64,000 nt of DNA from Saururus chinensis. Taxonomy: Eukaryota; Streptophyta; Magnoliopsida; Piperales; Saururaceae. The DNA lies in contig CP141148.1 in assembly GCA_035235625.1 (NCBI GenBank), positions 24,243,057 to 24,307,056 on the forward strand. The letters run 5' to 3'. Below are positions 24,690 through 34,882 of this stretch, in pieces. The translations under genes were made by a program, and so were the position numbers. The notes beneath the pieces were generated by a model. That model saw only the letters and a list, made by a program, of their open reading frames with translations, was not told the DNA's origin and did not search any database. Numbering within the stretch: the stretch's first letter is position 1; every line of letters starts with the position of its first letter.

Positions 24690-25935
24690 TACAGAATAAG
24701 CCTCACCTTTAGTTATTATCATGCTGAATATTGATGGTTGTGCTAGCCTCACCTTGATGTATTACCATGCTGAATGTTGGTAGATGTGTCAACCTCAATT
24801 TGATTTCTCATCATGCTGAAGGTTGTTAGTTATGTCAGCCTGATTCATCATGTTAGTTTTCTGATTTGAGAAGTTCACCTCAGCCCTAAATTCAATTCAT
24901 TCTTTTGTTGATTTGATCAGTTCATCTAAGCACCAACCTGATTCGTTGCCTTGTTGATTCGGCTCATGTCTTAGCCCTAAATCAACATGTTATCATGTCG
25001 ATTATGTCAGTCGGTTGCATGTATGATATGTTGTGATTAGTCTTTAATCCTTTTGCCTCATTTAGCTGCATTATATCATATGTTGAGTTAGAGTCTAAGT
25101 AAGCTCACCATAATAGCCATGGTGGCACTGACTTGTGTGGTCATAGGCCCGTGTGGCCTACACATTTTTTGGACTTTGGTTCCTAGCTCTTTGAGCACCT
25201 TGAGCGCATCCAAGTTTTTGAGCATCATGGAAGGATCATCTACCTCCGGCCAACGTGTCCATGAGCATAGTTGGTACCTACATCTCTAGGTCCATGGCTA
25301 ATCCAAGTGGATCTCTAGGGATGCTAGGATTACTATTAGCATACAATTACTCCTTTGAGCGGGAGTCAATATTCGAGCAACAATAAGTAAATTGTTTCCT
25401 GAGCAGAGTTCACTTTAAATCATATTGCCTTTGTCCTTAATTAGTTAGAGGTCAGCCCTATGAGTATGCTTCAATTTGATATTCAGTGTTCTGTGCATTA
25501 TTTTACATGTGTCACTGTCTATCGGGTGTCTTGCAGTTCATTGTCTAATGATTTATGTTGTTTTTACATACATCATCTTAATCTTTTGACAATGAGTGGT
25601 TTTTCATGCAACCTACTGAGTATTAGTGGAAATACTCATGCATCTCTGCGATGCAGGTTCAGCTCCAGACTTAGAGTTGCAAGACTTCTTTAGCAGACGT
25701 TACTCATTGCTAGTAGGGTAGATTTCTTCAGTTAGTAGGACTTTAGCTCTTATTTTTATGCTGGAGTGTAATAAGGCACTGTGTTGCCCTAAGATTTTAG
25801 ATCATGTTATTTTATTATGTTAATGTACTTGCACTTGGCTAAGCCAAGATCCTGGATTAATTATTATCTTGCTTTATTAGGTAATTTATTTAATGTTTTG
25901 AGATGCTTGGCTATGCAAGTTGACACCCTGAGTTT
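24690..25935 (+). repeat. Gypsy-type LTR-like sequence
   Basis: Contains the cassette 'agtaagctcacc' (25098), CTACTGAGTATTAGTGGAAATAC-like sequence (25612) and GAGCATCATGGAAGG (25221), shared with the LTR-like region near 1195. 24690-24880 has a repeated 'CATGCTGAATRTTG' motif about every 60 bases. No coding frame. Boundaries uncertain. Confidence 0.4.
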
Positions 25936-26285
25936 GCATTTATTCATTTGGATTTCTAAGGACGTGATAGAGTTTTGAAAAACGAGCGTAACGAGCCTTA
26001 AACAGCACAAATTGGTTCGGGGTCGAAAGTTATGACCTCAAAAACATGTCACATGGGCAGGACCCACTTGAAAAGTATGAATAACCTACCCATGTGGGCT
26101 CTAATTTTACAGGGCTCATCGATATAAGTCAAATGGCACTAAGAACAAGCGAATCCAAGTTTTTGAGAGAAAGTTATGTACATTTGAATATTTTGATTAT
26201 TTTGAAAAAAATTAAAATTAAAAACTGGAGTCAGCCGTGAGCGGCGGGCCTGCGTGACGTGAATAGCTCACGCAGCATGCTTCCC
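25936..26285 (+). repeat. Gypsy LTR fragment matching 42890-43230
   Basis: Shares a long colinear match with the start region of the LTR at 42804: GTAACGAGCCTT, GGTCGAAAGTTA, CATGTCACATGGGC, CTACCCATGTGGG and GTCAGCCGTGA. It abuts the MITE remnant at 26286 and has replaced the first half of the RNase-H fragment of block 1. Confidence 0.75.
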
Positions 26286-26368
26286 AAGTGTTCTTTACGT
26301 TGAGCTCATAAAAGGTGTGGAACATAGAAAACACATCTGGCATTGTGAGACCTAGTAGTGGTCAAGCC
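26286..26368 (+). mobile_element. Right arm of foldback MITE, block 1
   Basis: TTCCCAAGTGTTCTTTACG and GGCATTGTGAGACCTAG match 53510-53585, the right arm of the MITE at 53378-53569 and its right target duplication. Confidence 0.65.
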
Positions 26369-26700
26369 ATGCTAGATTTTCACCATTTTTTATGGAAATG
26401 AAAATAATATGCTAGCTAAAGCTAAATTAATGGTAGAAGGCATAATATATAATTTGTTCTTCAACTTCGGCCCGTTGTTGGTTGAGTCAGATTCTAATAT
26501 TCTAGTTTCCCTTGGGCCTACATCAGAGTCTTGAGGAATTGTTATCTTATAAGCAGTGCTCTCAAATATCTTATCACCTTATTTTTAAAGGGGCAAATAG
26601 TATGATTGACTTTCTAGCAAACATGGCGCATAGAAAGAGGTCGTCTAAGTTTTGGCAGCTTAAGGGCATTTCCTACTTTAGATATATAGTTCGGTTTTAA
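26369..26700 (+). pseudogene. RNase-H-like fragment, block 1
   Basis: The second half of the RVT_3-like domain seen at 12761 and 53293: MLAEAKLMVEG-like sequence, LLVESDSN, then a frame ending in NSMIDFLANMAHRKR. Truncated on the left by the gypsy LTR fragment and broken by stops. Not functional. Confidence 0.6.
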
Positions 26701-27051
26701 GGAATTTGAGATGTTGTAGATAAGCATCTTAGTTTTTAATATTTTATTGGTTATTTTTTGTATTTTTCAATGAACAGGTAGGGTTCCCCCAAACCCCTCA
26801 ACCCTCAAGGTGGTTTCTTTCAAACAAATAAATAACCTTACTTAGTAAGATCGGTTGGCAAATGATATTGGATGTGCTCCATGGAATACTTTTGGCAAGA
26901 TCATGATGATTAAAGGGATCCACTAGAAGAACAAAATGAGGTAACTTACTTTCAAATAGAACTTGCCGCAACTACGTGGAAGGAGAGTATAACATGACTT
27001 GGTGCAAGTAAATGTTAATTAGACTAATAAATGAGAAGAACATCATAACCT
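26701..27051. other. Duplicated block sequence, no gene
   Basis: Colinear with 13260-13647 and 53941-54315 (landmarks AACAGGTAGGG, CCCCAAACCCC, CAAGGTGGTTTCTTTCAAAC, GATCGGTTGGCA). No frame. Confidence 0.7.
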
Positions 27052-27274
27052 GGAAAATTTTTCTATGTTTATTATTGAGAAAATGCCTAGTGTAAGGAAT
27101 GCATGGGAGCCATCGATATTTGAAATCGACGGCACATATGCTAGCATACATTAGTATCGATGCTCCTTATTCTAACATGTATAAGCATGTGCACCATCAA
27201 TTTTAAGGACGAACGACTCTCATGTGTTCCTTACAAAAGACGCTCTGTCGGTAGGGATCATAGAAAATGCTTCT
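27052..27274. mobile_element. Foldback MITE, block 1 copy
   Basis: The right arm ends TAGAAAATGCTTC. The centre carries GATATTTGAAATCGAC and ACCATCAATTTTAAGGAC facing each other. The left arm has diverged. Same family and position as 54316-54536 and as the split copy at 13648/19810. Confidence 0.7.
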
Positions 27275-28671
27275 CACAACTCATATCTTCTTACTTTCCA
27301 TTTTTGTGTTACTTGGAATTGCATAGTGATATGAATGAAGTGTATTAATTACCTCTTCCAGTGTCAGAGTTTGCAACTTAATTTCTCTGTCTAATAATAG
27401 GTGTATGGATTACAAAATCAAAATAAATGAATTTTAGTTCATTTTGGTTTTCTTATTCGGCCTTCTTTCACTGTCACACAATGGAGAAGAATAAAATTGA
27501 ATTTAAAAAAAAACTATTTTCTTGAACACATCAAAATGAATTACAAGCAAGCACTAGATGGAAATAATTTCTTATTGCCATGAATATACCAAAGTACAAA
27601 TGAAGTATAAATCTTCTTATTGAACACTGACTTAGAATACAGGTACATTTAAAACACACACATTATTTATGATGTAAAAACATTCTCACAACATGTAATA
27701 GCAGAATCATCCATTTTTTAGTATAAGATAGAGAAGCTCTCATAGAAAGTGGAAGTAGGGGAGCATCTTGGTCGATTGTTTCTCAAGCGTTCCAAGTGTT
27801 TGAAGCTACCAATTGTTTCCAAAGAAGACGGATTAGTGTTTTATAAAAATTAGAATCCACAAAAATATTAGATGGATAATGTTAATAAAATTAAATTCTT
27901 GAGCTTAAGATTCACCAATTATGTATTGTAATTGTGGTCCATTGCCAGTGTTACTTTACTTACATCCTTGTCAAACTCTAACCTCAACATTATTCCCATG
28001 TGATTTTTGTTTACTGACTATGCTATCAAATTGTCATGTATCACACGGACACTTAAGATAAAAATTGATATGTATTTAATGTAAACACATATAATTTGCT
28101 TGCTAAACATTTTCATTTTTTTACAATTATAGTCAAAATATGTTAGAGAAATACCGATATACTAATTTTTTTTATAAATACAATCAAAAGTTTTTTTCGA
28201 CTTTAAAACTTTGGGAGAAAAATGTGTCTTTAAGCTTTAAATAATTTTATTATTTCCCTTAACATTTCTATTTTATTACTGAATAATCTAGTTGAAAAAA
28301 TTAATCATAACAAATCTGTCATGACTCTTGCCATTTAATAATGACATTCTCATATCCTAGAATATATATTTGCAGTCCAAATGACTAATTCAAACATGAT
28401 TAGTTTCCAACTAATTCATTTTGCGACTATCAGAAACTTGCTTGACCAGACTTCCACATGTGATAGAGATCATGACGGAGGTTTCTAGATACCATGACTG
28501 AGATTTGGGCAATAATACCCAATCAACTATGAGTAGTGATTAGTTGGTGAAGCTTCCCTAACGTACCAACAGGGAGAATCAATGACACACTCATTAACCG
28601 CTACATTGGGCGAAGCTTCACGAGCTGATCATGACTCGTCAAGCATTATAAGTCACCCTGTTAGTAATATA
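27275..28671. other. Duplicated intergenic DNA downstream of chitinase 1
   Basis: Largely colinear with 54537-55978 of block 2 (for example AGTATAAGATAGAGAAGCTCTC and CATCTTGGTCRATYRTTTCTC). No coding frame. An additional chitinase exon could lie here (see the chitinase entries), but none is identified. Confidence 0.6.
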
Positions 28672-28762
28672 CTCCCACTGTCCTTAATTAATAGTTATAT
28701 TTAGTTTTTTAAAATAAATTAAATATTAATTTATTTAAAAAATAAATATAAGACAGAGGGAG
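28672..28762. mobile_element. Stowaway MITE
   Basis: 91 bases with termini CTCCCACTGTCCTTA and, inverted, CTCCCTCTGTCTTATA, flanked by TA on both sides. AT-rich foldback interior. A degenerate version sits at the same place in block 2 (about 55979-56088), so it predates the duplication. Confidence 0.8.
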
Positions 28763-28799
28763 TATAATGGATGTACTAAAGAATCAAATGTGCATTACT

Positions 28800-31689
28800 T
28801 TAATGTTTAGATAACGTACCTGCGCGGGAGATGAGCCAATTTCGGTCCTGCCCAAGTGACCAGACAAAATGCCCTCGAAGTCCTTTGCCTCTGGCAAACC
28901 TGATCTTCTCATTCACTGAGTCCGTGTCATCGTAGCTAAACCAGGAAGTGCTCGCGTATGAATACATAGACACCGTCGTTGTATCATACACCACAGTAGC
29001 ACTATTCTGCACATTGAAGTCCACCAAGTCCTTGAAGGCAAGAGTGCCATCTTCCCCTGGCCCGACGCCAGCTGCTGGTGCTCCGATGCCGTGGTTGCCG
29101 GCGTTCACCAGCCGCCAGGATCGCCCATAGAGCGGTAGGCCGAGAATGAGCTTGTTCGCCGGCACCCCAATTCGCAACCACTCGGCAACACCATCTCGAG
29201 TGGTGTTGTTTAGCTCAGCATGGGCTCCCGTCTGATTTGGCTCCCAACCAGCACCATGATAGTCATAGCACATAAGATTGATCCAGTCCACATAATCACG
29301 TATAGCCTGTACTGGGTAGGCCACTGTGACGCCTGTGACCCACCCAATTGGATAATATGAATTAACGAAGTGAAAATGCTACAACCAATCGTGTCCACAA
29401 AGGCTAGCTAGCTAACCTAAAAAATAGTTTTTGATGCTCGACATTCACTAGATATATATACTCACCGCCCTAAGATTGGGTTTCCTCTAAAGCAATGAAG
29501 CTAGCCATAAGACCATTCTTCTCAAACGCTGTGAGCAGGAAGTTAGACTTTTAAAGCTATAGATGAATTCCTTTTCCTCCAACAGAGATGACGCTTGTAA
29601 TTTTTTTAAATTCTTTAGGTTCGCTGATCTGTAACCTCTAATGTACATCTTAATTTGGTGCTTAATGAAAGCGGGTATCCCCCCCATATTTACCGATAAA
29701 AAAAAAGTATTTGATCTTGTTAGAAAGAAGAGCATTTCTCATAAATATTTTTGAACATATGTGTGTCCTTGCCCCCCAACACACTCACGTATACATGTGA
29801 CTAGAAATTATCAACTGTCTCCACACTTCATCTCCACCAACCAACTGAATCAGCCCTACCCCACCTCCAACTCCTCTTCCGCCTGCCCTTTTCTCCCTTC
29901 TCCTCCTCATTCTCCACTGCTAATACTCGCAGACATTTCTAGGAATGTGCATGTCTAGAGCTATTTCTACAAAATGCTCTATAAAATGGATGAATAGTGA
30001 GGAGGATTAATCAAGACAGGTGTGTGGCTAGTATGCACAATCATAATCTTATTTGGTAGAGATGAAAGAAACTTATACAATATTGCTACAAGATCTATGT
30101 AAGCATATAAAGTTTGACATTGTGGTGTGAAGCATTTTAATTTGGTCCGCCTACTTAGTATCTGTTGGGAAATCCTCCACTTGGTGGGAGTCATCAATCA
30201 TCACGATCGATAATGCACATAGTAGAACATGTTAGTGCATCATTAGTACCAATATATGCTAATGTGTGCGCCATCGATTTTCATAATTGACGTACTTATT
30301 TGTAGATCATATCTTAGTAAACATCCTGGTGGACCATAAAATCATCTGTTTATGGTGTGACCTAAATTTTAACTCTTAGGCATGTATTTTACAACACTAT
30401 TGTAGGCTGCAAGCAAATGGTTGTTTCATCGTGACTTAGGCCAAGTCATGTGGAACCAATAAATTGAGTAGGGGCAGCCATGTTGGTATACTTTTATAAC
30501 GAAAAAAACTATCCAAAGTTGTAGCTCCCTGGCCATCGGATCATGTACAGAACCATGAAGTTGTGGCTAGTGAATCTACAGCTTCGACTAGTCATCCTCT
30601 TTTAACAATACTTCCTCTATCACATAAAGTATTAGATTTGGGAAAACTTGTATTTCATGGAAAGTGTTTGATTTGCCGACTTGCACAATGAATTATTCTT
30701 AATGGACAAGCTTTGGAAAATAAAGCTTGTATTTTTTTTTCGTGTTTTAGTAATAGGCCCCACTCTTTCTTAAGTTTTATGTATTTTACAATTTAAATAT
30801 TCTTCCCAGGACGGAGAAAGTACTAAAGTGAATCATTTATTTATTTTGTACCCTATCGTTTGCCATAAACCACATCATTCGTGTTTTTTCTGTCCCCTCA
30901 CTAAATGCGAATTTTGTAGTTTCAAAAGATTATAAGAATGGCTCTATAATAAAAAAATTAGTGCAACTAACACTAAGATATTTAATACACACACTAAAGC
31001 ACATTAGTGCAACTAACACTAACATATGTGCTATGAAGCTTTTGGCACATTCTTTATACGAAAGTGGGGAACATTGAAAATGCTTCCCACCCTCACACTG
31101 CAATTTAATTTCGATTAAAATAGATGCAGAGGAATCCTAGCGTTATAGTTTGTCATAAGGATGCTACGAAGATACCTGTCACCCAGTAGAGGAAGGTGGG
31201 AGTGTGGCGGACTGCAGCGGTCAGCAAGAGGGGAGACCGCTGCCTGTTCTGCGCATCCGTCGCAATCGCCGCCCGCCACTCCCGAAAGAGCAGCCCGAGG
31301 TTGTTCATATCGGCGGTGGTCCCAGGGTACTCCCAGTCGATATCGAAGCCGTCGAGGTCATATGTGCGAGCCGCGGCAATGGTGGATCGGATGAAGGCCG
31401 ACCGGTTGGCCTGGCTGACGGCCATCCTGGAGAAGATGTTGGGGTCGAAGTCTCCGCCGCCGCCAATAGAGAGCAAGGCCTTTGCTGGCGGGCTTTTGCT
31501 GTGGAGAGCCGGGGCATAGCTCTGCAGCTTCTGGCGGTGGTCGGCGGTGATGTTGAGCTCGTACGTGATTGTGCTCAGCAAGACAAAGGCGTAATACACA
31601 TGGGTGTACAAGCTTGTGTCGATCTGGGACGCTGGGAGAGACCCTGCAACCCAGTCTGGCCAGTAGCCACCTTTCACTACCTGAGCCAT
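28800..31689 (-). CDS. Class V-like GH18 chitinase, copy 1 (2 coding exons)
   Basis: The exons on the - strand are 31689-31176 and 29332-28800, joined by one 1843-base GT-AG intron that splits a Gly codon. They encode 348 residues, close to mature class V plant chitinases. GH18 marks are KALLSIGGG (residues 70-78), the catalytic DGFDIDWEYP (113-122, acid Glu120) and MCYDYHG (192-198), followed by PLYGRSW and the SYDD segment. The family hydrolyses chitin and chito-oligosaccharides, usually in defence. The first Met directly precedes the mature-like VKGGYW start. An in-frame TGA lies seven codons upstream and a TATA box about 45 bases upstream, so no signal peptide is encoded in this exon. The last codons cross a perfect-looking donor (GCAG then GTACGT) at about 28820, so the end shown (AGTLSKH) may be a read-through into an intron and a further exon may exist. 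Confidence 0.88.
29481..29706. other. Possible LINE 3' end in chitinase 1 intron
   Basis: This stretch is absent from the intron of copy 2 and ends in a run of nine A residues directly before sequence (GTATTTGATCTTG) shared by both introns. That is the pattern of a retroposed 3' end. No RT motif and no target duplication are visible, so this is tentative. Confidence 0.3.
30611..30820. mobile_element. Stowaway-like MITE in chitinase 1 intron
   Basis: The termini CTTCCTCTATCAC and, inverted, CTTTCTCCGTCCT are flanked by TA on both sides (30609-30610 and 30821-30822). Absent from the intron of copy 2, and so inserted after the duplication or lost there. Confidence 0.6.
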
Positions 31690-31731
31690 CTCAATGGAGA
31701 ACGCTGATCATATTCCAGCTTCATTAGGCTG

Positions 31732-31743
31732 CCTTTTTATAAG
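31732..31743 (-). promoter_or_regulatory. TATA box of chitinase 1
   Basis: Reads TTATAAAAAGGC on the - strand, about 45-55 bases before the start codon. The surrounding 60 bases (CTAATGAAGCTGGAATATGATC) are kept in copy 2. The short distance leaves room for only a brief leader. Confidence 0.6.
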
Positions 31744-31893
31744 GGCTAATGCTGATGCTGACGTTGAGGTTGTGATTGTTGGCTGGAAGCAACTTATGCT
31801 AGCCAAGCAACCTTCACCATCATAGTCGCTGTAGTACCTTCCTAGCTCTATGCTTTAACCGATTAAAAATTTCCAAGGCTGACGCAATTTCTT

Positions 31894-32663
31894 GAATTCT
31901 GACCAGCCAGCCACGTAGAAAGGAGTCACGTGGTCACGTGATATAAATAGCGTTTGAAAAAATGCCGTTTGCGTATTCCGTCTTATCACTTCTTTCTCAT
32001 TCTCCCGTTTTTTTTGTGGGGCCCGTATTAAAAAAAACTTAATTATTCAAGCCTATTCCGTCCCGTACCAAGCTTTTGCAGCCTCCATTAATGAGAACTC
32101 TCCATTAAAGAGCCGTCTTTACAATCTATTAATTTTTTTTGTCTTTTTTAATTAAAATATAAATTTTTTTATGGAGTATTAAATGGTCTTTCTTTTTCCA
32201 CGGAGCATTGAATCGTTCTTCAAAGAGTTGAAGCGTCCAAATTTTTTTGAAAGGTTAAAACTTGTTACATTATTATACAACTAGCAAAGGGTGCTCCAAG
32301 AGAGCAGCAAAATCGTCTTTCCCCTGCATATCCGAAATTGGAATTAGATGATCCTGAAGTAAGAAAACCAAGGCAAGCACCAGAGAAACAAATAGATTTG
32401 CTCGATTAAAAGGAGAAGCAACAAACAATGATCGTGGCCAATTCCGAAAGATGAACTCTGCCAACGAAAATCATGGCTATGAATAGAAGTCAAAATAGAC
32501 GGGAGAATGAGAAAGAGGGTGATAAGACGGTATAGGCTTAGGAAGTTACGCAAACGATATTTCTTCAAACGCCACGTGACCACGTGACTCCCTTCTACGT
32601 AGTTGGCTGGTGAAGCTTCACCAGAGGCGTCCCTGGTGAAGCTTCACCAGGGGATCAGAATTC
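31894..32663. mobile_element. Non-autonomous Mutator-type element in chitinase 1 promoter
   Basis: 770 bases flanked by the exact 9-bp repeat CAATTTCTT (31885-31893 and 32664-32672), the target duplication length of Mutator elements. The ends are GAATTCTGA in inverted orientation. Just inside lie long inverted arms of about 120 bases (31905-32030 against 32490-32612). They carry paired G-boxes TCACGTGGTCACGTG and the matched segments CCGTCTTATCAC and TTTCTCATTCTCCCGT. The right end also has two perfect palindromes centred on GTGAAGCTTCAC (32607-32624 and 32631-32652). The middle (32270-32470) may be captured host sequence, but I do not recognise it. Confidence 0.8.
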
Positions 32664-32813
32664 CAATTTCTTAGCTATAAGCAATTTGACGCAATCCATT
32701 ACGTAAGATCACCTACGTATGTATGAAATGTCCTTTTTTCGGCTTGTGGGTTTTCTGTTCTTATTACATTCGAAATCATGTGGCTGATATGCTCTAAATG
32801 TATGTACAAGAAA

Positions 32814-33179
32814 TCATGTGGCTGATATATATGCTCTAAATGTATATTAAACCCTAAGATAGTAAAAAATAACTGAATTGACACAGTTAATGTGGGATGC
32901 GGGAGTACAAAATATTAAAGGGGTGGGTATATGAAAAGGGGGAGGCAAAAAATGCATCGTTTTCATGTCTTCATAAAAGTTCATAGACGTATAGAAGTTC
33001 GTAGACATAAGATCTGGATCTCTCCGGAAATGTCATTCTGGATTGAGAATTTTACTTTTGTCCATACTTTACCTCTTTATGTAATACAAGTATTTAGCCC
33101 ACTTTAGCTTTCAACCGATTAACTTAATTTAACCCCCAATGTTGTTTGATCATTTCCCTTAGTATTGTTGGGCATAGGT
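32814..33179 (+). repeat. Dispersed repeat R, copy B, left part
   Basis: Matches 21376-21717. Interrupted at 33179 by the copia element and resumes at 39718. Confidence 0.8.
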
Positions 33180-33952
33180 TGTTGGGTTGTGGGTGTCGTA
33201 CCCACTTATAATGGGAGAGTCCGGTTCCGGTTTGAGTGTTAAGTGAGAGGAGGATTTTAAGTGGGCCCAAATTCTATTTCAATTAAGATAGGGACGTGGG
33301 CTTAGGCAGTTATAAATTAAAACTGCTTCCCTCTTTTGATCACTTACGAAATAGATTTTGGTGGTCTCTCCCGGGACGGAAATATAGAAGGCTTCTTTGG
33401 TTTATTTCTTCTCTCCCAGAAAGAAAAACCAGAGAATTCTTTCTTCTCTCTTCACATTCAACCCAACTAGAGCAAAAGCGGTTTTTCTCTCTTCTCGTTG
33501 TTTGATTGGCAAACAAAGAAGACTACTCATTGTGGAAAATTGTGACAAGGCTCTTGCTCTTTTATTCTCTTTGATAATTGGTGATCAGCCTCATTCAAGC
33601 CAAATTATCTCAGCAATTTTGCTAAGGAATAAAGGGGTTTTCTCTTAATAGGAAGAGAAGAGATTCATCAAATAAAGAGGTAATTCTAATTCCCCTGTTT
33701 ATATTTGATATATATAAGAGGTCGTGCGTTCTTCTGGGTGCTTGGGCGTGTCCTTGGGGCTCAGCCCCTAAAGGTTAGTAGTATTTAATCTTTGCTTTAT
33801 TTTATATTAATTTAAAGTAATCTAAATTTACTACTGCTTATATGTGTTTATGTGTATATGCATGTAATTTAATTGAGAGGGACACAAAGGTAAAATTTTT
33901 GCACATCCACAAGGTTGGGCTCTCCACGAAGCTTCCGCTGTGCCACCCAACA
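33180..33952 (+). repeat. 5' LTR of copia element
   Basis: 773 bases, TGTTGGG...CCCAACA with a 7-bp perfect terminal inverted repeat. Differences from the 3' LTR are almost all transitions (one transversion counted). Confidence 0.96.
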
Positions 33953-33953
33953 G

Positions 33954-33971
33954 TGGTATCGGAGCCCTGGT
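33954..33971 (+). other. Primer-binding site
   Basis: TGGTATCGGAGCCCTGG begins two bases after the 5' LTR. It is the complement of a plant initiator methionine tRNA 3' end with one variation from the common TGGTATCAGAGC. Confidence 0.85.
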
Positions 33972-34882
33972 TTGTGGATTGGGTGCTGGAAATTACCTCT
34001 TTGCCCCTTGTTATCCCTAATTAGGCTAGGGCTAGGGCTTGCCATATCTCTCTCATAAAGATAGTAATTGAAATTCCGTTTGAATAGGATTTTTATTTAC
34101 TGTCTAAAGTAGGCCTCTACCAAATTTGAGTTTATTTTGATTTCGGGAAGTATGCCAAACACTGCCATTAAAAGTAGGGGTATTTTGGTTAATTTGGACT
34201 AAATTCGCCCGAATTCAAATTAAATTTTTTCAGTATTTTTACTGGGTTCTTTAGGACCCTAATTGGCTGAAAGTATCATTGATTTGGTGAATTTGAATTA
34301 TAGATTTATTCTATAAATAGATTTTTCCCTAAAAGAGACTTATTTTGTATGACTTGATTTCAAGGGCATTATAGTAAATTCACCTTGCTGAATTTTATTA
34401 TTGAGGCTTATTTTATATGCTATTTAGAGGTGATTACATGCATAATCTCTTGTGTGAAGTAATTGATGCATTATATAAAGTGCACAATTGTTGTATGTGA
34501 TTGATTATACTTAACTAGCCTAAGGGTAGTTTAGTAACTTCACGCAAATCACACTTTTGTTTTCTGGACAGAAGTGTATATTATCTTTATTTATAAAGTT
34601 CACTCCTTTCCATTGCTTGTTTAGCATAGTAAGCACACATACTTTGCTTACTTGATTAATTAAAAGGATTATTGTTATAAATAACCTTGTATAAGGGTAA
34701 AATAGTAATTCACTCTATTTTTCACCAACACACACCAAAATTATTCTTAGGAGTGAACTTATTTGCTGCTGAGATTAGATAGAGTCCTACTCTTTTTTAT
34801 ATCCATCTAAATAAGTTAGCAGTATTAGTTAATTGCCTATTCATTCCCTTGTTTACCTTTGTAGACAATTTTTGTTCATTCC

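Noticed and set aside
31161-31707. Frames on the + strand opposite chitinase exon 1 (also 57790-58332)
   Set aside because: They are shadows of the GC-rich GH18 coding strand.
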